Below, in pieces: positions 26,614 to 33,997 of a stretch of 64,000 nucleotides of DNA; position 1 is the stretch's first letter, and the number at the start of each line of letters is the position of its first letter. Under the pieces are notes generated by a model. It ran no database searches. It had not been told where the DNA came from and saw nothing but the letters and a program-made list of their open reading frames with translations. Source of the stretch: CAYVRJ01 sp964453645 (GTDB lineage: Bacteria; Bacillota; Clostridia; Christensenellales; JAWKQI01). The translations under genes were made by a program, and so were the position numbers. The stretch lies in the NCBI GenBank assembly GCA_964453645.1, contig CAYVRJ010000001.1:290577-354576 (forward strand), given 5' to 3'.

Positions 26614-27849
26614 TCACTGCACCTCTTCGCTAAAATACATGGTGTACATGCTTTTTAAATCCCTGTAAAACCGTTCGATCAACGTTGTGTTCGTGCCCTC
26701 AATGGCAAGGATTCTGCCAATGAACGTCTTAATCCACGGGGACATTTCGTTTGTGTCGTAACACTCCTTTGTGTAGAGAAATGTATTTTTATCCAAGCGA
26801 ACCAGAGTACCTCCCCGTCCCTCTCGATGGATTCGTTCAATGACATAGAACTCTTTTTCTTCATCAATATGCAGTTTTAAGGACAGCACTTCCATTCTAA
26901 AGCGACCGCTAAACCCAACCCCCCACACTTTTTCTAGGTTGTTATTGAGTTTTGTGCGCAAATCAACCGCTTCCAAAACTTCTTCTAATAGAGTAACAGA
27001 TTTAATATAGTCCAGCCGAAAGCAGGTATATCTCTTTCGCCCAACGTTGTACACACAAACATATCGTCTGCCCGTTGTAACCGATACAAAGATTTTAAGG
27101 GGCAAACCCTCGAATTGGTTGGTTTGTTTGGTGCGATCACTAAAGTTTTGAAACCGTATGAGTTTGTTTTGCCGAATGGCCTTGAGTAGGTCGAATAATA
27201 TGCCGTCCTCCAGCGTATGCACGATATAGTGATGCTTAAAGGAAAACAAATCGTTTGTTGTATCCTCGTTGTCCAGTATATAACTCCCGATCTCGCCAAA
27301 GGGTGCAGCTTCCATAAAAAACTTCACGGCATCTATCAGTAAACGAAACCCTAGGTCTTTAAAGTAGCATTGGGACAGTGCATAACAAAGTGTCTTCCCA
27401 TGCTTTTGGCTGAGAAGAATCCCTTCGTTTACATATTCATTACACTTGAGCCGAACGATTTGTGTGTCGAATATTTTTTCGCTCTTTTCACAAATGCGTT
27501 CGGTTAAAACAGGGGCAGATACATACGAACCGTCGGATAGTATATCCAGCAAATAAAAGTGAAGCAGAATATCGTTTGAAGTGAAACTCTTGGATTTCCA
27601 CGCCGCATACAGCGGGTTTTGGCTGATCTGGGAGGAGTCCAGGGAGATGGCGGTTTTCTTGCCTGCAACGCCGTATTCCCATTTGATATAATCTCCGAGA
27701 TAACTCTCAATGCGTCGCTTCTCATTGTCATAACTGCGCAGGGATTTAGCCGTGAACGCACAGCGTGGTTTAAAACCATAAACATAAAAATCACGCATAT
27801 AGTCCCGTATTTTATTGAAGTTTTTAATGAGTTCAGAAAAAACAGCCAT
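26614..27849 (-). CDS. WYL-domain regulator 1 of the RNA-repair locus
   Basis: 411 residues. The N-terminal ~200 residues are helical and may hold a winged-helix unit. The WYL domain is at about 210-310 (LLKAIRQNKLIRFQNFSD, LPLKIFVSVTTGRRYVCVYN, then FRLDYIKSV). It is divergent from rtcB (120-base gap). A palindrome in that gap overlaps its own promoter, so it probably controls both itself and rtcB. The paired WYL genes next to rtcB suggest sensing of broken RNA, but the ligand is not known. Confidence 0.82.
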   Translation of the reverse strand: MAVFSELIKNFNKIRDYMRDFYVYGFKPRCAFTAKSLRSYDNEKRRIESYLGDYIKWEYGVAGKKTAISLDSSQISQNPLYAAWKSKSFTSNDILLHFYLLDILSDGSYVSAPVLTERICEKSEKIFDTQIVRLKCNEYVNEGILLSQKHGKTLCYALSQCYFKDLGFRLLIDAVKFFMEAAPFGEIGSYILDNEDTTNDLFSFKHHYIVHTLEDGILFDLLKAIRQNKLIRFQNFSDRTKQTNQFEGLPLKIFVSVTTGRRYVCVYNVGRKRYTCFRLDYIKSVTLLEEVLEAVDLRTKLNNNLEKVWGVGFSGRFRMEVLSLKLHIDEEKEFYVIERIHREGRGGTLVRLDKNTFLYTKECYDTNEMSPWIKTFIGRILAIEGTNTTLIERFYRDLKSMYTMYFSEEVQ

Positions 27850-27873
27850 AGGTTTTCCCCCATATGTTTAAAT

Positions 27874-27905
27874 TTTATAACAAAGTTTGAAACTTCGCAA
27901 ACTTT
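27874..27905 (-). promoter_or_regulatory. WYL promoter with palindromic operator
   Basis: AAAGTTTG (27882-27889) and CAAACTTT (27898-27905) form a perfect 8-base inverted repeat with an 8-base spacer. On the minus strand the extended -10 sequence TGTTATAAA lies at 27882-27874, directly beside it, and drives the WYL genes. A second, shorter repeat (AAACT/AGTTT, 27935-27950) lies closer to rtcB. Likely the binding sites of the WYL regulators (inference). Confidence 0.5.
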
Positions 27906-27969
27906 TTTAAATGATGGATTGGGAATACTATGTTAAACTGGATATAGTTTCAAATAAGGAGTTGGTTGT

Positions 27970-29202
27970 ATGTTTGTTATTGAAAACGAGAACACAAAGG
28001 TACCCATTCGCATTTGGTTAAAGGACGAGAGTAGCATAGAAAACACTTGCTTGGAACAGGCATATAATCTTTCCAACTTACCCTTCCTGTTTCAATGGGT
28101 GTCTCTGATGCCCGATACACATACGGGAATGGGGATGCCCATCGGGGGTGTCATCGCAACCCAAGGGGTTCTCATCCCCAACGCTGTGGGGGTGGATATC
28201 GGCTGCGGCATGGGGTTTATCCAAACAGATATCCAAGTTGCACAAATCAAAGATATACAGACGGGCAACGGTTTATTTATTCAGGCGCTGGTGGGTGATA
28301 TTCTTAGAAACATCCCCGTGGGTTTTAATCATCATAAAAAAATACAGTCTTGTGAGACGCTGGACATTGCAAAGTCTCAAATGGAGAAGTATGAACACAA
28401 CCCCGAACTGGTTGGTGAGATAGATGCCGGATATTATCAGGTGGGGACACTGGGGGGAGGGAATCACTTTATTGAACTGCAAGAGGATGACGAAGGATTT
28501 TTGGGCATCATGCTGCACTCGGGCAGCAGGCATTTTGGCAAAAAGGTGTGTGACTTGTTTCACAACAAAGCCAGGGAATTAAACCAAACATGGTTTTCGG
28601 AAGTTCCCGATCACTATCGCTTAGCCTTTCTGCCCCAGGATTCTGATGAAGGAAAGCAGTATATCAACTGGATGAACCTCGCCCTAGACTTTGCGGCCGA
28701 AAACAGACAAAAGATGATGAACGCTGTCAAAGAGACTTTGGATCGATTGATAAGCAAATATACGGATATCCAGTATTCGTATGTGCGGGAGATCAACTGC
28801 CACCACAATTATGCAGCCCTCGAACATCACTATGGCAAAAATGTTTGGGTGCACCGCAAAGGTGCCATCCGTGCACGGGAGGGGGAGATCGGCATTATCC
28901 CCGGGGCCATGGGTTCCTATAGTTATATCGTGGAAGGGTTGGGCAACGAGATGAGTTTCTTTTCTTCCTCCCACGGTGCAGGCAGATTATACTCCCGAAC
29001 TGCGGCAATGGAGCAGTTTTCAACCGAGGAAGTGATGCTAGACTTAAAGAAAAGCGGTGTGGTGTTGGGCAAGCACAACAAAAAGGACGTTGCGGAAGAA
29101 AGCCGTTTTGCCTATAAAAACATCGATGAAGTGATGCAAAACCAGCAGGATCTAACAAAACCCATCAAACGCCTAAAAACCATTGGCGTTGTGAAAGGAT
29201 AA
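27970..29202 (+). CDS. rtcB: RtcB family RNA ligase
   Basis: 410 residues, the short bacterial RtcB form. The metal and GMP-binding motifs are visible: MPDTHTGMGMPIGGVIAT, AVGVDIGCGMG, TLGGGNHFIEL, MLHSGSRHFGKKV, INCHHNYAALEHH, RKGAIRAREGEIGIIPGAMG and SSSHGAGRLYSR. RtcB joins RNA ends with 2',3'-cyclic phosphate (or 3'-phosphate) to 5'-OH ends using GTP and Mn2+, repairing nuclease-cut tRNAs. The active-site His of the HGAGR region is present. The start is ATG with AAGGAG. It is followed by a noncoding tRNA-like region and a slipin gene, so a dedicated repair role is likely. Confidence 0.93.
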   Translation: MFVIENENTKVPIRIWLKDESSIENTCLEQAYNLSNLPFLFQWVSLMPDTHTGMGMPIGGVIATQGVLIPNAVGVDIGCGMGFIQTDIQVAQIKDIQTGNGLFIQALVGDILRNIPVGFNHHKKIQSCETLDIAKSQMEKYEHNPELVGEIDAGYYQVGTLGGGNHFIELQEDDEGFLGIMLHSGSRHFGKKVCDLFHNKARELNQTWFSEVPDHYRLAFLPQDSDEGKQYINWMNLALDFAAENRQKMMNAVKETLDRLISKYTDIQYSYVREINCHHNYAALEHHYGKNVWVHRKGAIRAREGEIGIIPGAMGSYSYIVEGLGNEMSFFSSSHGAGRLYSRTAAMEQFSTEEVMLDLKKSGVVLGKHNKKDVAEESRFAYKNIDEVMQNQQDLTKPIKRLKTIGVVKG

Positions 29203-29225
29203 GGATGCGAAAGCATTTTTATATA

Positions 29226-29312
29226 CGCTCTCTTTGTTTTATGCTAAGGGTTCAAAATATAAACCCTTGCGGTGCCGTGGGTGTGCCTGTCGGTATGCCA
29301 AAGGAGAGAGCG
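29226..29312 (+). ncRNA. 5' structured domain of the rtcB-slipin noncoding RNA
   Basis: A three-way-junction-like fold can be drawn by hand. P1 pairs 29226-29233 with 29305-29312 (8 base pairs, extended by two G-U). P2 is the hairpin AAGGGTT/AACCCTT (29246-29252 with 29262-29268). P3 is GGTGTGCC/GGTATGCC (29280-29287 with 29292-29299, three G-U, loop TGTC). No open frame or gene is present. It runs directly into the tRNA-like arms. Confidence 0.5.
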
Positions 29313-29322
29313 ACTCTATGCA

Positions 29323-29490
29323 TTCCGCTGTTAACGGAAAGAGCAAAAAACGGGTAGTGTCGGCGGTTCGATTCCGCCCTTCGTTTGAAGTAACTCAGAG
29401 GTAGAGTTCTACCCACAATGAACTCGCGGGTTCGATTCCCGCACTCGTAAGAGTTAGCCAAGTGGTTAAGGCACAGATTTTCAGAATCTG
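29323..29490 (+). ncRNA. tRNA-like RNA with permuted arms, between rtcB and slipin
   Basis: Order of elements: an anticodon-type arm (29323-29339, TTCCG-CTGTTAA-CGGAA, loop as in tRNA-Asn GTT); a T-arm (29362-29378, GGCGG-TTCGATT-CCGCC); a hairpin CTTC-GTTT-GAAG (29379-29390); TA; a D-type arm ACTC-loop-GAGT (29393-29407); a second T-arm (29426-29442, GCGGG-TTCGATT-CCCGC); a hairpin ACTC-GTAA-GAGT (29443-29454, GNRA loop); TA; a D-type arm GCC-AAGTGGTTAA-GGC (29457-29472); and an anticodon-type arm (29474-29490, CAGAT-TTTCAGA-ATCTG, TCA in anticodon position). Normal acceptor stems do not form; instead each T-arm is followed by a closed mini-helix. From memory, SPFH/Band-7 scaffolds next to RtcB have been reported with a tRNA-like RNA; this appears to be one. 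Degenerate tandem tRNAs are the alternative. Confidence 0.65.
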
Positions 29491-29495
29491 TAAAA

Positions 29496-29670
29496 CAAAC
29501 GAGAAACGAGGGAAAAGCCCCGCACCATTTGCTTGCAAACAGTGCAGCGTTTGAATTTGCCCGTGTTTTTGGGGATACCGCTTTTAGATGTTGCTTCCCA
29601 TGACTGTTAGGAACAGTAGCCGGAAACAACACAAGAGAGCTCAACTAAAAACCCGCAAAGAAATCGTGGG
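29496..29670 (+). ncRNA. 3' structured part of the noncoding region
   Basis: Several hairpins follow the tRNA-like arms. These are GCAC/GTGC (29522-29525 with 29542-29545, with inner TTTG-CTTG-CAAA); a two-part hairpin TGTTG-C-TTCC / GGAA-A-CAACA (29589-29598 with 29622-29631) topped by ACTGTT-AGG-AACAGT (29603-29617); and CCCGC/GTGGG (29652-29656 with 29666-29670). CAAACGA at 29496-29502 can also pair with TCGTTTG at 29381-29387 and so close the second tRNA-like unit. No coding frame is present. It ends at the slipin ribosome binding site. Confidence 0.4.
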
Positions 29671-29707
29671 CTTTCCCAAACATTCTCACAATGATGGGAG
29701 GTAAAAA

Positions 29708-30799
29708 ATGAAGGTCATTATTAAAGAAATCGAAAGAGGGTTTTTGTTCAAAGACGGAAACTTTGTCCGCATGTTAACCCCCGGCAAACACACTGTTCGG
29801 GGTGGATTAAATGAACGTGTGCAAATCAACAGAATTAGCGGAGCCGTTCAACTGGAAGATGTTGATATAAAGATAGTACTAAAAGATACAGGGTTTGTAA
29901 CTTCAACAGTTTCTGTGGAAGTTCCCGACGGATATTTTGCCCTACACTATGTGGACGGGCGGGTGACGGGCATCCTTGCCACCGGAGAATATTATTTTTG
30001 GAATATTCTGCGCAAGAATACATTTACGTTAGTGGATCTGGCAAAACCCGAAATTGCGGAAATCGAACCAAAGGTTTTGGCAGGAATCGCCCAAAAGTAT
30101 TATATGAGAGTGGAAGTGCCAAACGGTTTTACAGGGCTCTTGCACTTTGACGGTGCTTTTGTGAAAACACTGAACAGCGGCACATATTTCTTTTGGAACG
30201 GCAGTGTGAAGGTTGAATGTCTTTTGGTGGATAACCGTGTGCAGCTTTTGGATATAACCGGACAGGAGATTTTAACGGCAGATAAGGTGAGCTTGCGTTT
30301 AAACTTTGTGTGCAGTTATAAGATAACGGATGTTTATAAAATCACCAGCGAAATTAAGGACTATAAGCAGCAGATACACGTTTTAACCCAACTGATTTTA
30401 AGGGAGTATGTGGGCAACTACCGCTTTGATGAACTTTTGAATCAGAAGGAGAACATTGCCTCCTTTGTCCTTGAAAAGCTGAAAGAAAAGCAGGGGGAAT
30501 TGTTTGTGGAGTTCCTATCCAGCGGGGTGAAGGACATCATCCTGCCCGGGGAGATACGGGAGATTATGAACACCGTTTTAGTTGCCGAGAAGAAAGCACA
30601 GGCAAACGTGATCACCCGCCGGGAGGAAGTTGCATCCACCAGAAGCTTACTCAACACCGCAAAACTCATGGAGGAAAACACGACGCTGTATAAACTGAAG
30701 GAGCTGGAGTACCTTGAAAAGATATGCGACAAAGTGGGTAATATCTCTGTTGGCAATGGCAATCTGCTTTCCCAACTTGGAGACATATTGGCGAAATAG
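29708..30799 (+). CDS. SPFH/Band-7 (slipin) family protein of the RNA-repair locus
   Basis: 363 residues. The region of about 110-290 is an SPFH/Band-7 domain, with the slipin-like segment ILREYVGNYRFDELLNQKEN. It is preceded by a second, similar beta-rich module, since the pairs VPDGYFALHYVDGRVTGILA and VPNGFTGLLHFDGAFVKTLN repeat about 70 residues apart. The C-terminus is a coiled coil. There is no clear membrane segment, unusual for slipins, so it is probably soluble or peripheral. SPFH proteins form large ring scaffolds. Behind rtcB and the tRNA-like RNA it likely acts as a scaffold for RNA repair (inference from the published class of such systems). The ribosome binding site is GGGAGG. 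Confidence 0.85.
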   Translation: MKVIIKEIERGFLFKDGNFVRMLTPGKHTVRGGLNERVQINRISGAVQLEDVDIKIVLKDTGFVTSTVSVEVPDGYFALHYVDGRVTGILATGEYYFWNILRKNTFTLVDLAKPEIAEIEPKVLAGIAQKYYMRVEVPNGFTGLLHFDGAFVKTLNSGTYFFWNGSVKVECLLVDNRVQLLDITGQEILTADKVSLRLNFVCSYKITDVYKITSEIKDYKQQIHVLTQLILREYVGNYRFDELLNQKENIASFVLEKLKEKQGELFVEFLSSGVKDIILPGEIREIMNTVLVAEKKAQANVITRREEVASTRSLLNTAKLMEENTTLYKLKELEYLEKICDKVGNISVGNGNLLSQLGDILAK

Positions 30800-30804
30800 C
30801 AGCT

Positions 30805-30860
30805 GGTGAAAGCACGAAGGATTAGGGGGTACCCTTATTCTTTCGTGCAAAGTATTCACC
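30805..30860. terminator. 56-base near-palindrome between convergent genes
   Basis: GGTGAA (30805-30810) pairs with TTCACC (30855-30860), GCACGAA (30812-30818) with TTCGTGC (30842-30848) and GGATTAGGG (30819-30827) with CCCTTATTC (30832-30840, one mismatch, one G-U), around a 4-base loop. It separates the slipin gene from the convergent acyltransferase gene. No T run follows, so it may be a bidirectional terminator or 3' end stabiliser. Confidence 0.6.
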
Positions 30861-30891
30861 AAGGATTGCACCTGCCACAATTGCATCCCGC

Positions 30892-31974
30892 TCACTGAAC
30901 TGAGCCATGGTCTTTCGGTTTATACTGGATAGCAAACAAAAACCGTGTGACAGGGTTGCGTTTGAACAACTCGTGGGTCAGGAAAGTTAAAATGATACTA
31001 AAGAGCAGGATCAGTAAAATTTGCAGTACAACCGATTGAACGAACCCAAAGACAAAGTACGCAACAACCACAATCCAAATTTGGTGAAAGACATATACCG
31101 AAAAAGAGGATTGTCCCAAGTAATGTGCAACTTTGTTATGGAAGTTTAAATAATGCCTGGAAAGCCCCAGCAGGGCAAGGACACCGCTAAACCCATATAA
31201 GCCAGAAATGCCATCGTATACGAATGGATCGACCTCCGGTCGTATTAAAAACAATGCAACGATTACAACCATACCCCCAAGGAATAAACCCGTCAACAAG
31301 AACCGATAGCGATCCAATGTGTTCACAACGGTTTCATTGGAGAACACAAAGTAACCAAGCATAAAATAGGCAAAGTACTCCCCGATGCTTTTACCCGATA
31401 TGTCCAGCACTGGCCGAAGCAACAGTGGCAAAATAAACAAGGTTATCAACCACACGATGTTTAACCGCTCTACGGGTAGTTTCTTAAACTTTACCATGAT
31501 AGGTAAAGCCAAAAGGGAGATGATAAATAAATAGAGGATAAACCACAAATGTCCCGGGGTAAACCCTCCGTTGTAACCCGATAGATCGGTGGGTTTTGTA
31601 AAAAACAAAACGTATTGGTCAAAGTAACTGCCCGAAAAACCGTTGTGAAAACACTCCGCAAAGTATGTAATAATCGGCATGAGCAGGAGAATTCCAAACA
31701 CCAGGGGGAGAAACAGCTTGTGGAAACGTTCTTTGAAATACTCTTTGGCCGTTCGCCTTTGCAGAGCATATGCAGAACTAATGCCCGCAATGACAAACAT
31801 GAGGGGCATGATCCAAGGCCAAATGGCGGTGATAACGGCACTGGTCCCCGTTACATCCATGCCCTTGATATAAAAACTCTCACCAAACGTATTGTAGATC
31901 ATGAAGGTGTGATAGGGGAAAAGCAGCAGCACTGTGAGCCATCGCAAATTGTCGATATAGTATTTTCGCATCAT
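30892..31974 (-). CDS. acyltransferase family 3 membrane protein
   Basis: 360 residues with about ten membrane helices. It begins YYIDNLRWLTVLLLFPYHTF, the typical active-site-bearing first helix of acyltransferase-3 proteins (His in the YHTF segment). Such enzymes move acetyl or other acyl groups onto sugars, peptidoglycan or glycopolymers at the outer face of the membrane. No glycan genes lie nearby, so the substrate is not known. Confidence 0.88.
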   Translation of the reverse strand: MMRKYYIDNLRWLTVLLLFPYHTFMIYNTFGESFYIKGMDVTGTSAVITAIWPWIMPLMFVIAGISSAYALQRRTAKEYFKERFHKLFLPLVFGILLLMPIITYFAECFHNGFSGSYFDQYVLFFTKPTDLSGYNGGFTPGHLWFILYLFIISLLALPIMVKFKKLPVERLNIVWLITLFILPLLLRPVLDISGKSIGEYFAYFMLGYFVFSNETVVNTLDRYRFLLTGLFLGGMVVIVALFLIRPEVDPFVYDGISGLYGFSGVLALLGLSRHYLNFHNKVAHYLGQSSFSVYVFHQIWIVVVAYFVFGFVQSVVLQILLILLFSIILTFLTHELFKRNPVTRFLFAIQYKPKDHGSVQ

Positions 31975-32054
31975 TCTTCCGTACCTTTATAGTATGATTT
32001 CACTTTGGGCAGTTACAGCCTCTTAAAACCTCTAATGAATTGTCATGGCAGATT

Positions 32055-32357
32055 TTAATAACTTTTTTCAACAGTAAAACGATGCAGTTTGCAACTGTTT
32101 AAGTTGATGAAAGTATAAAATGCTTCAGCTAATTCACCCGCATTACTTGAATCTGATTCAAATTTTAAAACATCTTCCATGGTTTCAAAGGTAATAAAAT
32201 CTGCCCACGTATCCCCATCGACAAGCTGCTTCCAAGAGATATAACCTGGTTGTTTAGAAATGTACTCATTATTGAGTTTTTCTGCTGCAAGTAAAAAATC
32301 CGACACAGAAGCCCCTTTCTTGAGTTGAAAGGAACAATAAAAAACTGCATGAGCCAT
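32055..32357 (-). CDS. antibiotic biosynthesis monooxygenase-like (ABM) domain protein
   Basis: 100 residues when started at the ATG at 32357, which lies 10 bases after AAGGAG; the TTG at 32366 is too close to it. The whole protein is a small ferredoxin-like alpha-beta barrel (AVFYCSFQLKKGASVSDFLL, then KQPGYISWKQLVDGDTWADF), as in ABM or DUF-type stress proteins. It has no catalytic signature that allows a reaction to be named. Single gene with its own start region. Confidence 0.6.
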   Translation of the reverse strand: MAHAVFYCSFQLKKGASVSDFLLAAEKLNNEYISKQPGYISWKQLVDGDTWADFITFETMEDVLKFESDSSNAGELAEAFYTFINLNSCKLHRFTVEKSY

Positions 32358-32407
32358 AGTAATCAATCTCCTTAAAAAATTATTGATTCCATTATATCAC
32401 AAGTTTG

Positions 32408-32432
32408 CGTCAACTGTATGTCATGTTATAAT
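32408..32432 (+). promoter_or_regulatory. promoter with palindromic box, GNAT gene
   Basis: The box CGTCA-ACTGTA-TGTCA (32408-32423) ends just before the extended -10 TGTTATAAT (TATAAT at 32427-32432). It is related to the boxes at 24519, 40702, 40834 and 63845. Confidence 0.5.
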
Positions 32433-32465
32433 AATGAGTAGAGAGAAAGAAATGAGGTAACCAAA

Positions 32466-32936
32466 ATGATTCAACCAATCACACAAGGCAATTTAACCAA
32501 TGCACTTGCTTTAGTAAACCGTGTGTTTGAAGAATTTGTTGCAGTGGATTATTCAGATGAGGGTAATGCCACATTTTCAAGTTATTTAAAAACCAAAGAA
32601 ACCCAATGGGGTAAAGAACTAACCGAGGGCACAAAAAAGATGTGGGGATACTATATAGAAGATACTCTTGCGGGTGTTATCGCCACGAGAGATGTTTCGC
32701 ACATTTCCCTGATGTTTGTGGACAAAACCTTTCACAAGAGGGGTATTGCTCGGCAGTTGTTTGATGTTGTGAAGAAAGATATCGCAGATAACTCGGACAC
32801 TGAATATATATCGGTGAACTCGTCCCCCTATGCCGTTCCCGTTTATGAACGATTGGGGTTTGTTGCAACGGATGTCCAGCAGGAAAAGGACGGAATCAAG
32901 TATGTGCCCATGAAGTGCAGATTAGTAGGGGAGTAA
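32466..32936 (+). CDS. GNAT family N-acetyltransferase
   Basis: 156 residues. The acetyl-CoA loop is visible at VDKTFHKRGIARQLFDVVKK, and the usual C-terminal YERLGFV motif follows (SSPYAVPVYERLGFVATDVQ). The target amine is unknown. The ATG follows GAGGTAACCAAA at a good distance. Its promoter carries the palindromic box described separately. Confidence 0.9.
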   Translation: MIQPITQGNLTNALALVNRVFEEFVAVDYSDEGNATFSSYLKTKETQWGKELTEGTKKMWGYYIEDTLAGVIATRDVSHISLMFVDKTFHKRGIARQLFDVVKKDIADNSDTEYISVNSSPYAVPVYERLGFVATDVQQEKDGIKYVPMKCRLVGE

Positions 32937-33040
32937 CTGAAAAATTCACTGCTCGTGGTGGATTGGAATTGAAAACGAACTGAACAAGGGGTTTAAGTGT
33001 TGACAACGCTAGAGATCACAACCCTATTATTGGAGGATAT

Positions 33041-33997
33041 ATGAAGCAGAAGAGCTATATAGAAGAATACATCGAGATTAACGGAATCACCCAATATTTC
33101 TTGCACTACCCTGCCAAGTCCGATGTAGTGGTGCTTTTTCTGCACGGTGGGCCGGCGCAATCGGAAGCCCACTTTGCGTATTATATGGCAGCCCATTGGG
33201 AGTACTGCAATATGGTGTATTACGATCAGCGAGGTGCAGGCAAGACCCAAATCAAAACAAAGAGTAAACCCCATGAGATTTCCCTTGAATATCAAATTGA
33301 GGACCTGCGGCAAACCATAGAGCATGTTAAGACAAAGTATCAAACCCAAAAGATCTTCTTGGTGGGGCATTCCTGGGGAAGTGTTTTGGGAATTGAATAT
33401 GTGAAGCTGTACCCCAATACTGTATCGGCATTTATTGGCATGGGACAGGTTGTAAACTTTTTAGCTGGTGAAAAAACCGGATATGATTATTGCTTAGATG
33501 TGGTGACTAAACGTGGTAAAAAGGGCGATGTCAAGAAGCTAACTAGTTTGAAAGGCTATCCCGACTCAATCAATGGGAAAAACATGTTGAAACTGTTTAT
33601 GAAGCTTAGAAGTGTTCAAATGAAACACAAACTAGCAGGATACAGCGGTGGTAATTTTAAAACTATTTCACTCTTTATGAAAAGCCCAATTTTTTCGCTA
33701 AGAGATGTGTCTGTACAGTTGTCCTCATTAAAAACCAACCGCAATCTCTTAGAAAGCTTGCTTGCGTATGACACCAGTGGTGATACGTCATACAGCATTC
33801 CCATCTATTTCATTTGCGGTCGCAACGATTGGCAAGTTCCCAGCGTGCTTGCGGAAAAGTATTTAGATCAAATCACTGCCCCCAGAAAAAAAGTCTATTG
33901 GATTGGAGATGCAGGTCACCTACTAGATATAGACAATCCTTTGGCTTTTAATGCTGCATTAAAAGAAATCATCAGTGTTGAAGCAGAGTGCACATGA
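33041..33997 (+). CDS. alpha/beta hydrolase
   Basis: 318 residues with the alpha/beta-hydrolase landmarks: oxyanion motif FLHGGPAQSEAHF, nucleophile elbow GHSWGS (Ser at about 112), the acid in FICGRNDWQVP and a C-terminal catalytic His in DAGHLLD. HGGP-type enzymes include prolyl aminopeptidases and epoxide hydrolase-like proteins. The cap domain is typical of this group, but the substrate is open. The stop overlaps the start of the next gene (ATGA at 33994-33997). Confidence 0.85.
   Translation: MKQKSYIEEYIEINGITQYFLHYPAKSDVVVLFLHGGPAQSEAHFAYYMAAHWEYCNMVYYDQRGAGKTQIKTKSKPHEISLEYQIEDLRQTIEHVKTKYQTQKIFLVGHSWGSVLGIEYVKLYPNTVSAFIGMGQVVNFLAGEKTGYDYCLDVVTKRGKKGDVKKLTSLKGYPDSINGKNMLKLFMKLRSVQMKHKLAGYSGGNFKTISLFMKSPIFSLRDVSVQLSSLKTNRNLLESLLAYDTSGDTSYSIPIYFICGRNDWQVPSVLAEKYLDQITAPRKKVYWIGDAGHLLDIDNPLAFNAALKEIISVEAECT

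Noticed and set aside
29393..29442. Ordinary tRNA gene reading of the middle tRNA-like unit
   Set aside because: D-arm and T-arm are good, but the acceptor strands do not pair and the anticodon region folds into GAGTTC/GAACTC with a 10-base loop, so it is not a functional tRNA.
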